NCBI GenBank assembly: GCA_019694435.1
Contig: JAIBBZ010000018.1
Location: 43,852-107,851 of the forward strand
Direction of reading: 5' to 3'
DNA from: Pirellulales bacterium
GTDB taxonomy: Bacteria; Planctomycetota; Planctomycetia; Pirellulales; JAEUIK01
DNA length: 64,000 bases
Position 1 is the first letter of the stretch; each line of letters starts with the position of its first letter. The notes under the pieces are model-generated. The model did not search any database, was not told where the DNA came from, and was given only the letters and a program-made list of their open reading frames with translations. A program made the position numbers and the translations under genes. Positions 1 through 7,923 of this stretch are shown piece after piece.

Positions 1-1
1 G

Positions 2-1105
2 GCTGCCGGCTCGCGCCGGGAGTTTCTCGCCGGTTCGGCCGGCTCGCTTGCCGGCGTGGCGCTGGCCGGCGCTGCTTTCACGGGCGCAACGCTCGCCGAC
101 GCCGCGGCCGCCGATCCCAATGTGCCAAAGCCCTCCCCGGCCAAGACAGGTCGTACCGCCGTGACACCACTCAAAGTCATCTCGTCGAAAAACGGGCTCG
201 AGACCACGCGCAAGGCGTACGAGCTGATTGCCGCCGGCGGCGAACCGCTCAACGCCATCGTGCAAGGCATCGAGATCGTCGAAAACGACCCGAACGACAC
301 CTCGGTTGGCTACGGCGGTTTGCCCAACGAGGACGGCGTCGTTGAACTCGACGCGGCCGTCATGCACGGGCCGACGCATCGCTGCGGCGCCGTGGCGGCC
401 TTGCGCAACGTCCGGCATCCGACGGCCGTGGCTAAGCTGGTCATGGAACAGACCGACCACGTGCTGTTGGTGGGCGAGGGGGCCTTGCGGTTTGCCCGGG
501 CGCAGGGTTTTCCCGAGGAGAACCTGCTCACGGAAAAGGCGCGCAAGACTTGGCTCTACTGGCGGCAGACGCGCAGCACCGAAGACGACTGGCTGCCGCC
601 GGCCGAGGTGCCGCCCGAGTGGAAGGAATATCTGACGAGCCGTCGCCCCACCGGCACGATCCATTGTGCGGCCCTCGTCGGCAGCGACTTATTTTGCGCC
701 ACGAGCACCAGCGGCCTGGCCTTCAAGCTGCCCGGCCGCGTCGGCGATTCGCCGATCGTCGGTGCCGGGCTGTACTGCGACAACGACGCCGGCAGTTGCG
801 GCAGCACGGGGCGCGGCGAGGCCAATCTCCAGAACCTCTCCAGCCGCCTGGCGGTCGAACTGATGCGCACGGGCAAGACGGCCGTCGACGCCGGCCTGGA
901 GGTGATGCGGCAGATTGCCAAACATACCGAGCCGCGGCTGCTCGACGCCGAAGGCCGGCCCAACTTCGAGCTGAAACTCTACCTGCTCTCGAAGCGCGAC
1001 GGCGGACACGCCGGCGTGTCGATGTGGCCGGCTCAGTTCTCGATCACCGACGAACGGGGTACACGGCTCGAAGATTGCGTGCCGCTGTTCGAGCGCAAAA
1101 GCTAG
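2..1105 (+). CDS. N4-(beta-N-acetylglucosaminyl)-L-asparaginase-type Ntn-hydrolase, 5' partial, Tat-exported
   Basis: The reading frame is open to the left edge, so the start lies outside the window. The first visible residues (AAGSRREFLAGSAG) form a twin-arginine signal with a hydrophobic stretch, implying Tat export. The body matches the glycosylasparaginase/isoaspartyl-peptidase family, autocatalytically cleaved Ntn-hydrolases that hydrolyse the Asn-GlcNAc bond or related amides. The threonine in TGTIHCAALV (about base 650) fits the nucleophile exposed by cleavage, and GRVGDSPIVGAG followed by a Gly-rich STGRGEA segment is the characteristic substrate-binding region. A GTG at 56 is in frame but would remove the Tat motif, so it is not the start. 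Exact substrate cannot be told from the sequence. Confidence 0.88.
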   Translation, partial: AAGSRREFLAGSAGSLAGVALAGAAFTGATLADAAAADPNVPKPSPAKTGRTAVTPLKVISSKNGLETTRKAYELIAAGGEPLNAIVQGIEIVENDPNDTSVGYGGLPNEDGVVELDAAVMHGPTHRCGAVAALRNVRHPTAVAKLVMEQTDHVLLVGEGALRFARAQGFPEENLLTEKARKTWLYWRQTRSTEDDWLPPAEVPPEWKEYLTSRRPTGTIHCAALVGSDLFCATSTSGLAFKLPGRVGDSPIVGAGLYCDNDAGSCGSTGRGEANLQNLSSRLAVELMRTGKTAVDAGLEVMRQIAKHTEPRLLDAEGRPNFELKLYLLSKRDGGHAGVSMWPAQFSITDERGTRLEDCVPLFERKS

Positions 1106-1201
1106 CTCCCCGAGGCCCGATTTGCCGCCGTGCCGGCGCCGCGGTTAGAATCTCGCCGCGCTGTTGCAGTGTATCCTCTCACCGGCATCTCGGACCGCAC
1201 C

Positions 1202-2734
1202 ATGAGCGCCTTTCTTGGCATCGATATCGGCACCTCCGGCACGAAGACCCTGGCGATCGACGAACGAGGAAAAATCCTCGCCGAGGCCGATAGCCGTTAC
1301 CCTTCGCATCATCCCAAGCCGCTGTGGAGCGAGCAGGACCCCGAAGACTGGTGGCAAGGCACGATCAAGACCGTGCGGGCCGTGGTCAAAAAGGCCAGGC
1401 TCAAGCCGGCCGACGTGAAGGCCATCGGGCTCTCGGGCCAGATGCACGGCTCAGTGTTCCTGGACAAGAAGAACCAGGTCGTGCGCAGGGCCCTGCTGTG
1501 GAACGATCAGCGCACCAGCGCCGAATGCGACGAGATGGAACGCCGCGCCGGCGGGCGGAAGAAACTGATCAAGCTGGTTGCCAATCCGGCGTTGACCGGT
1601 TTCACAGCGCCGAAAATTCTCTGGTTGCGCAATCACGAGCCCAAGAACTTCGACAAGACCGTCAAGGTCTTGCTGCCCAAGGACGACGTGCGCCGGCGGT
1701 TGACGGGCGAGTTTGCCACCGATGTGAGCGACGCCAGCGGCATGCTGCTGCTGGACGTGGCGAAGCGCGACTGGTCGAAGCCGCTGTTGTCGGCCCTGGA
1801 ACTCGATGCGTCGCTCTTGGCGCCGTGCTATGAATCGGAAGACGTCACCGGCAAGCTCACGCCCGAGGCCGCGAAGCTGCTGGGCCTGTCGACCGATTGC
1901 GTCGTCGTCGGCGGGGCCGGCGATTGCGCGGCAGGCGCCCTGGGCAACGGCATCGTGCGGCGCGGCGTGCTGTCGACCTCGATCGGCACCTCGGGCATCA
2001 TGTTCGTGCACAGCGACACGGTCGAGATCGATCCCGAGGGCCGGCTGCACACCTTCTGCCATGCCGTGCGCGGCCGCTGGCACATGATGGGCGTGAGCCT
2101 CTCGGGCGGCGGCTGCCTGCAATGGTTCCGCGAACGGCTGTGCCAGACCGAGATCGCGCTGGCGAAGAAGACCAAACGCGATCCCTACCAGATGCTGCAG
2201 GACGAGGCGACCCCGACTCCGGCGGGGGCCGAGGGCCTGTTCTTCCTCCCGTATCTCTCCGGCGAGCGCACCCCGCACGCCGATCCCGATGCCCGGGCCT
2301 GTTTCGTGGGGCTGACCTTGAAGCACACCCGAGGTCACATGGTGCGATCGGTCATGGAAGGGGTCGCCTATGCGATGCGCGACAGCCTGGAGATCATCCG
2401 CGAGATGGGGGTGCCGGTGAACGAGATCAGGGCCTCGGGCGGCGGCTCGAAAGTGCCGTTGTGGCGCCAGATTCAGGCCGACGTCTTCGGCCAGAGGGTA
2501 ATGACGCTCAATGCCGAAGAGGGACCCGCCTATGGCGTGGCCCTGTTGGCTGCCGTCGGGGCGGGGGCCTTCAAGAACGTCGTCGAGGCCTGCGACGCGA
2601 CGATTCACACGGTCAAGGAAACCCCCGTCGTCAGGGCCCACAAGCAGTACTACGACCGCGGGTTTCCCATCTACCAGCAGCTCTATCGCTCGCTCAAGAA
2701 CGACTTCAAACGCATCGCCACGCTCGAGGCGTGA
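1202..2734 (+). CDS. xylB: Xylulokinase (FGGY family)
   Basis: FGGY carbohydrate kinase, 510 residues, the usual length for xylulokinase, which phosphorylates D-xylulose to D-xylulose 5-phosphate in the cytoplasm. The N-terminal phosphate-binding loop is [25 protein letters not shown] and LLWNDQRT are typical of XylB, and the C-terminal ATP-binding segment [20 protein letters not shown] is intact. The frame is open upstream to 1130, but the ATG at 1202 places the family's conserved start at once and is preferred. The next gene begins 69 bp downstream on the same strand. Other FGGY sugars are possible, but the motif set fits XylB best. The product would feed the pentose-phosphate pathway, where the transketolase at 45.6-47.7 kb acts. 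Confidence 0.92.
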   Translation: MSAFLGIDIGTSGTKTLAIDERGKILAEADSRYPSHHPKPLWSEQDPEDWWQGTIKTVRAVVKKARLKPADVKAIGLSGQMHGSVFLDKKNQVVRRALLWNDQRTSAECDEMERRAGGRKKLIKLVANPALTGFTAPKILWLRNHEPKNFDKTVKVLLPKDDVRRRLTGEFATDVSDASGMLLLDVAKRDWSKPLLSALELDASLLAPCYESEDVTGKLTPEAAKLLGLSTDCVVVGGAGDCAAGALGNGIVRRGVLSTSIGTSGIMFVHSDTVEIDPEGRLHTFCHAVRGRWHMMGVSLSGGGCLQWFRERLCQTEIALAKKTKRDPYQMLQDEATPTPAGAEGLFFLPYLSGERTPHADPDARACFVGLTLKHTRGHMVRSVMEGVAYAMRDSLEIIREMGVPVNEIRASGGGSKVPLWRQIQADVFGQRVMTLNAEEGPAYGVALLAAVGAGAFKNVVEACDATIHTVKETPVVRAHKQYYDRGFPIYQQLYRSLKNDFKRIATLEA

Positions 2735-2803
2735 TGGCATACTGAGACGCACGGTTCCCGGCAGGCAAGCGGGACTGCGGGCACGGCTTCGGCGAGGATC
2801 GCT

Positions 2804-3760
2804 ATGTGTGCATTGTTGTTGCGGGAACGAGACGTCGAACAATTGCTCGACGTGCGCCGGGCAATTGACCTGCTCGACGATGCCTTCCGCCGCTGGGACG
2901 CGGGCGAGGCTGTCAACGTGCCGCGCGACCGGGCCGTGGTCAGCGGCTTTGCGCTGCACACGATGAGCGCCGCGGTGCCCTACCTCGGCGTCGCCGGTTG
3001 GAAGGCGTATAGCACGACGAAAAACGGCGCGCGGTTTCTCGTCGGGCTCTACGACCTGGCGAGCGGCCAACTGCTGTCGCTCCTCGAAGCGGACCTGCTC
3101 GGCCAGATTCGCACCGGCGCCACGACCGGCGTGGCGATCTCGCACCTGGCCCTGGCCGATGCGGCCGAGGTGGGGGTGTTCGGCGCAGGCTGGCAGGCCG
3201 AATCGCAGCTTGCGGCGGCCTGCGTGGCCCGGGGAATCAAGCGCGCCTTCGTCTATTCGCGCAACGACGAGCGGCGCACGGAATTCTGCGCGCGGATGTC
3301 GCAGCGGCTCGATATCGAGGTGGTGCCGGTCGATCGGCCGCAGGAAGCCGCGAGCGAACTGCCGATCGTGATCACGGCGACCACCAGCCGCGAGCCGGTG
3401 TTCGACGGCAAAGACCTGGCCGAAGGGACGCTGGTCTGCGCGGTGGGGGCCAATTGGCAGAGCCGCGCCGAGATCGATGCCGACGTGGTGCGGCTGGCCG
3501 ACAACGTCGTCTGCGACAGCGTCGAGGCCTGCCGGCACGAGGCCGGCGACTTTCGCAGCGCGCTCGAACGCGGCTTGTTCGACTGGAAACGCGCCGTCGA
3601 CCTGGCGGCGGTCGTTTCCGGCCAGGCCGTGGGACGCCGCACGCGTGACAGCATCGTGTTGTTCAAGAGCGTCGGCCTGGCCATCGAAGACGTCGTCGTT
3701 GCGGCCTGGTGTTACCGCCGGGCCCTCGAAACAGGCCAAGGCACCGAACTGCCGATCTGA
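2804..3760 (+). CDS. Ornithine cyclodeaminase / mu-crystallin family protein
   Basis: A 318-residue NAD(P)-dependent enzyme of the ornithine cyclodeaminase/mu-crystallin/ketimine reductase family. Visible family features are the substrate-contacting lysine in GVAGWKAYSTTK, the signature GQIRTGATTGVA, the Rossmann motif VGVFGAGWQAESQL, and ITATTSREPVF followed by VGANWQSRAEID. Members include ornithine cyclodeaminase, alanine dehydrogenase, lysine cyclodeaminase and ketimine reductases, and the sequence does not settle which. It follows xylB on the same strand with no obvious functional link. Confidence 0.88.
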   Translation: MCALLLRERDVEQLLDVRRAIDLLDDAFRRWDAGEAVNVPRDRAVVSGFALHTMSAAVPYLGVAGWKAYSTTKNGARFLVGLYDLASGQLLSLLEADLLGQIRTGATTGVAISHLALADAAEVGVFGAGWQAESQLAAACVARGIKRAFVYSRNDERRTEFCARMSQRLDIEVVPVDRPQEAASELPIVITATTSREPVFDGKDLAEGTLVCAVGANWQSRAEIDADVVRLADNVVCDSVEACRHEAGDFRSALERGLFDWKRAVDLAAVVSGQAVGRRTRDSIVLFKSVGLAIEDVVVAAWCYRRALETGQGTELPI

Positions 3761-3902
3761 GCGGGCTGCTGATCGCATCCGGAATGACTCCTGGTGCATC
3801 ACCGGGAGATCGTTTATCATGTTGCGTTTCGCCAAGAGTGGGCTGCGCCTGCGGACGCTCGCTCGATACAGTCATTGAGTCTTAGCTCGGATTGAGCCTG
3901 CC

Positions 3903-4037
3903 ATGCGTTCGCGACCGCGCACCAAACTTGTCCTGCAACGCAAGAGCCGCCGCTGTGCCAAATGTGGTTCGATGCTGAATAACCAGCGAACCCGCTGCAA
4001 GAAGTGCGGCAAGGCGCAAAAGATCCCGGGCAAGTAA
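3903..4037 (+). CDS. Small basic zinc-ribbon protein (44 aa)
   Basis: A short frame, ATG at 3903 to TAA at 4035, encoding 44 residues. It holds two Cys pairs, CAKCG and CKKCGK, separated by 11 residues (C19, C22, C32, C35 arrangement), typical of a zinc ribbon. It is very rich in Arg and Lys and ends KAQKIPGK. Such proteins usually bind RNA or the ribosome, or act as small nucleic-acid binders. The regular Cys spacing and basic composition argue for a real gene despite its length. No strong ribosome-binding site is visible upstream. It lies 31 bp before the symporter gene and may be co-transcribed with it. I do not recognise a named family. Confidence 0.62.
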   Translation: MRSRPRTKLVLQRKSRRCAKCGSMLNNQRTRCKKCGKAQKIPGK

Positions 4038-4068
4038 GCTCGCGGCAGGCGCCGCGGAGGCCCACGCC

Positions 4069-5622
4069 TTGAGCGAAGCAGCGGCCACTTCGCGCGGTCT
4101 GATCGCCACGGCGGGCCTGGTCTTGGGGCCCCTCGCTGCCGCTGCCTTGTTCGGGGGACCCAGCGCCGGGTGGGCGCTCGACGAGGCCCGGCCCGAACTG
4201 AATGCCATGGCGGCCGTGGCCGTCTGGATGGCCATCTGGTGGCTCACCGAGGCCGTGGCCCCGGCTGCCACGGGCCTGTTGCCTTTGGCGCTGCTTCCGG
4301 CGCTGTCGATTTTACCGGCCAAGGCTGTAGCCGCCTGTTACGGCGACAGCCTGATCTATCTCTACCTGGGTGGCTTCCTGATTGCCCTGGCGGCCGAAGA
4401 AACGGGGCTGCAGCGCCGTCTCGCCCTGAATGTCATCGCCGTGATCGGCGACAGCCCGGCTCGCGTCGTTCTGGGAGTCATGCTGGCCACGGGTGCGATG
4501 TCGATGTGGATGAGCAACACGGCCACGACGCTCGTCATGCTGCCGTTGGCCGTGAGCCTGGCCGACCGCGCGCGGTGTCAATCGGCCGACCCGCAGGCCG
4601 GCCGGAACTTCGGCGCTGCCGTGCTGCTGGCGATCGCCTACGCCGCAAGCATTGGCGGCTACGGCACCTTGATCGGCACGCCGCCGAACCTGGCCCTCAA
4701 GCAGATCTACACGCAGGAATTCCCCCAGGGGCCGGAGCTGTCGTTTGGCGGCTGGATGCTCTTGGCCGCGCCGCTGGCCGGGGTGATGTTGATCGTGTCC
4801 TGGCTGCTCATGACCAGGTTGCTGCTCCCCCTGGGCGGGAGCAACTTGCTCGGCGAAAAGGAATACATCGCCGCCGAACGCAGGTCGCTGGGCCCTTGGA
4901 CGCCGGCCGAGGTGCGCATCGCGGCGATCTTCGTCATCACGGCCCTGCTGTGGATCTTTCGCCAGCCGGTCGCAGGCTTTGGCTGGGCGCCGGCCTTGCG
5001 CAACCTGGCTTCGCGGCCGACGCTGCCGGTCGACGATTCGACCGTGGCCATCGCGATGGCGCTGGTGTGTTTCGTCGTTCCCCGGTCGGGATGGCGCGGG
5101 CCCGCCCTGGCCGATTGGCACCTGGCGCAGCGCGTGCCCTGGGGCGTGCTGCTGCTGTTTGGCGGCGGGCTGGCCCTGGCCGAAGGGCTGTCGTCGAGCG
5201 GTTTGGATGCCCACCTGGGGCGCTGGTTTGGCCGGCAGTTGGCCGGTGCGTCGCCGCTGGCGATGTGCGCGGCAACCGCCACGGGGATGACGTTCTTCTC
5301 CGAATTGGCCAGCAACCTGGCGTGTACCACGATGAGCCTGCCCATTCTGGCGAGCGTCGCGCAGAACCTGGATTGCGATCCCCGGCTGCTCATGGTGACC
5401 GCCACGATCGCGGCGAGCAGTGCCTTCATGCTGCCGGCCGGCACCCCGCCCAACGCGATCGTCTACGGCTCGGGTTACGTGCGCCTTCGCGACATGCTGG
5501 TGACCGGTTTCGTGCTCAACTGGGCCGGAATTTTGCTGATCGTCGCTGCGATCTACCTGCTAGGGGGCCCGGCGCTGGGAATTACCTGGGCTGGGCTACC
5601 CGATTGGGCCCGTGCGCGCTAG
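4069..5622 (+). CDS. DASS-family anion:Na+ symporter (SLC13-like)
   Basis: A 517-residue polytopic inner-membrane transporter of the divalent anion:sodium symporter family (dicarboxylates, sulfate, citrate). The two hallmark repeats are present: the SNTATT motif (MSNTATTLVMLPLA) with GTPPNLALKQ in the first half, and ELASNLACTT with PAGTPPNAIVYGSG in the second. The chosen start is TTG at 4069 because GGAGG at 4056-4060 sits 8 nt upstream and the conserved region begins soon after. There are about 11-12 hydrophobic segments. Substrate is not resolvable by reading alone. Confidence 0.9.
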   Translation: MSEAAATSRGLIATAGLVLGPLAAAALFGGPSAGWALDEARPELNAMAAVAVWMAIWWLTEAVAPAATGLLPLALLPALSILPAKAVAACYGDSLIYLYLGGFLIALAAEETGLQRRLALNVIAVIGDSPARVVLGVMLATGAMSMWMSNTATTLVMLPLAVSLADRARCQSADPQAGRNFGAAVLLAIAYAASIGGYGTLIGTPPNLALKQIYTQEFPQGPELSFGGWMLLAAPLAGVMLIVSWLLMTRLLLPLGGSNLLGEKEYIAAERRSLGPWTPAEVRIAAIFVITALLWIFRQPVAGFGWAPALRNLASRPTLPVDDSTVAIAMALVCFVVPRSGWRGPALADWHLAQRVPWGVLLLFGGGLALAEGLSSSGLDAHLGRWFGRQLAGASPLAMCAATATGMTFFSELASNLACTTMSLPILASVAQNLDCDPRLLMVTATIAASSAFMLPAGTPPNAIVYGSGYVRLRDMLVTGFVLNWAGILLIVAAIYLLGGPALGITWAGLPDWARAR

Positions 5623-5686
5623 CCGCGCATGGCGGGTCTTCCCTCTTTCTCTCCCACCTGGTGATGCTGTTTGACTCTCACCGGAA

Positions 5687-6084
5687 CGGAGAAACGACGG
5701 AGAAACGGGGGACGGGTCCAATTCTTGCTTGGTCTCTGTATCGTGGTTACGATCAAGGCCATGCCAAGAACCGCGCGTGCCGCACCGGGTGGGTTCGCGA
5801 GCGCGGTGCCGCCGAGCAGAAGGCCTGGCTGTCGAGTTGGCCGGTTCCCCGCCCGCGTCGCTTGCGCGAACACGTCAACACGGCGCACACCGACGCCGAG
5901 TTGGACGCGCTGCGGCGAAGCGTGCAGCGTGGCACACCCTACGGCAGCACGTCATGGATCGCGTCGACCGCCGCCGCCCTTGGGCTCCAAGCCACGCTCC
6001 GCGCGCCCGGCCGCCCGCGCAAGGCTTCGCCCTCGGATTCGTAAATTGGACCCGTCCCCGTTTCTTCGCTCGTTTCTTCGCTCG
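5687..6084. mobile_element. Inverted-repeat-bounded remnant of a Y1 (REP-associated) transposase element
   Basis: About 400 bp bounded by imperfect inverted repeats. The left arm (5701-5724, core GACGGGTCCAATT) is repeated in reverse at 6043-6066, differing by one G in a G-run and the outermost bases. Both arms extend outward into tandem 11-12 bp units, CGGAGAAACGA/CGGAGAAACGG at 5687-5708 and TTTCTTCGCTCG twice at 6061-6084 (reverse sense). The interior holds pieces of a Y1 transposase (separate entry). The arrangement looks like an internally deleted RAYT element: transposase ends retained, middle lost. The right arm ends 13 bp before the start codon of the next gene. Confidence 0.7.
5761..6044 (+). 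pseudogene. Degraded Y1/IS200-like REP-associated transposase
   Basis: The N-terminus MPRTARAAPGG (5761 onward, frame 1) is the opening typical of planctomycete RAYT/Y1 transposases. The C-terminus appears in another frame, from about 5830 to the TAA at 6042: WPVPRPRRLREHVN, DAELDALRRSVQRGTPYG, WIASTAAALGLQATLR and APGRPRK, which is the usual RAYT C-terminal block. The catalytic middle with the HUH motif and tyrosine is missing. The gene is therefore both internally deleted and frameshifted, and not functional. The identification rests on recalled family sequence features. Confidence 0.68.
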
Positions 6085-6096
6085 GAGTTCAGCCTC

Positions 6097-7167
6097 ATGA
6101 AACCACAGGTTCGGACGCTCGCGCGACCAATTCATGCCCGCCAACTGCTCGTTCTTTGTCTGTTCCCGATTGGCTCTACTGCACTTGCAGGACCTATCTA
6201 CACCGTGGTGCCCGTAGCAGGCCCTAACAGTAACGCTTACGCCATCAACTCTCACGGCGATGTCACCGGCGTTTATCGCACTTCCGGGGGCGCGGACCAC
6301 GCCTTCATCTACACGCAATCTAATGGGTTCTTGGATCTGGGCACACTTGCTGGCGGAAGCAGCGTTGGCCGTGACCTCAATGATGACAGAATCGTCGTAG
6401 GGCAATCAGACGGGCGGGCCTTCAAATGGCAACTTGGCCTCGGAATGGTGGGATTAAATGCTGGCCCAAGCGATGCACGGGGAATTAATGATTTTTCCAA
6501 TAGGACAATTGGGACGGTGATGGACTCCTTCGACACGACAACCACCTGGTCAAACATCAATACCGCAACACCCTACTTTGTTACCGACAATACTCAAGGG
6601 TATGCAATTAACGATGCTGACTCAGTTGTTGGACGAGTGGATGGAACAACTGGGTATATTTCCAGCATTAGCAATGTTGCATACACCGACCTGGGTCTCT
6701 TTCTCCCAAATGATATCAATGACAATAGCTTCGTCGCAGGCTCTGAAAACGGAATCGCCGGGCTCTATAACGCCAATGACTCCACCTTCCTGTCCTTCGG
6801 AAAACTCAATATCACCGACGCGTTCTCCGAAGCGCTCGGCCTGAACTCGCTCAATCTGTTCGTCGGTATCTCCGAGGGCACCGGCGGATTTAGCTGGAAT
6901 CAAGCAGACGGACTCGTGAACCTCACCGACTCGCTGGCCCCGGGCTTTGAAGACTGGGCGGTTGTTTCTGCGAATGGAGTGAATGACAATGGATGGATTA
7001 CTGGGCAAGCAATGATTGACGGAGAACTGAGGGCCGTAATCCTAGTGCCGGTGCCGGAAGCCAGCAGCTTAACCCAGGCGATGGCCATCCTTGCTGCTTT
7101 GGTAGTCGGAATGGTCCTTCGCACAACCGCAAGGGCTTTCTCGCAGAATACCGTCGCACTTCCGTAG
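6097..7167 (+). CDS. Secreted HAF-repeat protein with PEP-CTERM-like tail
   Basis: 356 residues. A Sec signal (LLVLCLFPIGSTALAGP) is followed by repeats of the extracellular HAF type, for example AYAINSHGDVTGVY, HAFIYTQSNGFLDLGTLAGG, GYAINDADSVVGRV and NGVNDNGWITGQA. Near the C-terminus is VPVPEASS, a hydrophobic helix (AMAILAALVVGMVL) and an Arg, resembling a PEP-CTERM sorting signal, although about 15 extra residues follow. The ATG at 6097 is chosen because upstream codons lie in the transposon remnant. The gene is visibly richer in A/T and uses more A/T-ending codons than its neighbours, suggesting acquisition or different selection. Probably a cell-envelope or exported protein; function unknown. 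Confidence 0.78.
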   Translation: MKPQVRTLARPIHARQLLVLCLFPIGSTALAGPIYTVVPVAGPNSNAYAINSHGDVTGVYRTSGGADHAFIYTQSNGFLDLGTLAGGSSVGRDLNDDRIVVGQSDGRAFKWQLGLGMVGLNAGPSDARGINDFSNRTIGTVMDSFDTTTTWSNINTATPYFVTDNTQGYAINDADSVVGRVDGTTGYISSISNVAYTDLGLFLPNDINDNSFVAGSENGIAGLYNANDSTFLSFGKLNITDAFSEALGLNSLNLFVGISEGTGGFSWNQADGLVNLTDSLAPGFEDWAVVSANGVNDNGWITGQAMIDGELRAVILVPVPEASSLTQAMAILAALVVGMVLRTTARAFSQNTVALP

Positions 7168-7346
7168 GTCGTCTCAACGATCATGCAAGACGCGATTGCA
7201 TAACTTCCGACTCGGGAATGCACGCTCGCCGAGATGCTGCGGTTGCCGTGGATAACAAGTCGCTGTGAAATCCACTACGACCTGCTCCGTAGAAAACCCG
7301 CCGGTAGCTTCATCCGCTAGCGGCTCGGCGTGCGTAGCACGCTTGG

Positions 7347-7451
7347 ATGAGTACGACTTCCAAGAGTCCGAAGCGGTTGCTGGCAGTGGCCTATCGGATC
7401 GGTTGCGCGGCGCTGGCGCCCTACGCACATCGCTCCAATCCCAAGAAGTTC
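7347..7451 (+). pseudogene. N-terminal fragment of an IS5/IS4-like transposase
   Basis: The frame from 7347 reads SPKRLLAVAYRIGCAALAP then YAHRSNPKKF, which resembles the opening of planctomycete IS5/IS4-type transposases (…YAHR-S/C-P-x-x followed by a conserved helical region). The similarity stops abruptly near 7451 and the following residues are unrelated, so only about 35 residues survive. It lies head to tail with a second transposase fragment on the other strand. Assignment is from memory of the family and is tentative. Confidence 0.4.
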
Positions 7452-7503
7452 AAAGCAGAAAAGGTTCCAGGAACCGTTGTTGGCACTGCAATTGCGCCCG
7501 TAT

Positions 7504-7860
7504 GCCGTTCGGGGCGACGCCTTGGCGGCGTGTCTTGCCGTTGACGGCGGCCACCAGCGGCGTGTCGGCCGACGCCATCCCCTGCATCCACGGCAATAAG
7601 GCCTGGGAAAAATCGGGCAGCGCGCAGCCTGCCAACGCGCGGCGGGTCGTCGTGGCATGCGGCGGCTGGCCGCGGGTAAATTCCAGCGGCTCTTTCAGTT
7701 CGTCCGAATGCGCCTCGGCCCGCCGCTGCAGCAGGGCCAGCTCGCGAATCCGGGCCAACTGGCCCGAAAAGACCAACGCGAGCAGGGCCGGAAGGTGAAA
7801 ATCCTTGAGCGACCCCCGGCGATCTGCCAAGATTTGGATTGGCGCCGTGGCCGGCCGGAG
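7504..7860 (-). pseudogene. N-terminal fragment of an ISAs1-like DDE transposase
   Basis: On the minus strand the reading frame contains FHLPALLALVFSGQLARIRE, EFTRGQPPHATTTRRAL and VAAVNGKTRRQG. This order (LPALLAL helix; F-x-R-G-x-x-P-x-x-T-T-x-R-R; V-A-x-[ND]-G-K-x-x-R) is the N-terminal half of ISAs1/DDE_Tnp_1-associated transposases, where the last motif carries the first catalytic Asp of DGK. Here it reads N-G-K, so that Asp is lost. The C-terminal catalytic half is absent. A dead fragment. The rest of the 7168-7923 interval shows no credible gene. Confidence 0.5.
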
Positions 7861-7923
7861 GCTGCCCGGTTGCTCCCTCCTGGATCGTGGTCTCCGCGTT
7901 TGCCGCACGAGTAGCGAGCCCCC

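Noticed and set aside
1451..3835. Long minus-strand open frame across xylulokinase and the cyclodeaminase gene
   Set aside because: It is antisense to two well-supported genes and has low-complexity composition (His, Arg, Gln, Asp) typical of GC-rich shadow frames.
5671..6096. N-terminal extension of the HAF-protein frame
   Set aside because: It runs through the transposon remnant and its inverted repeats; the ATG at 6097 is followed directly by a signal peptide.
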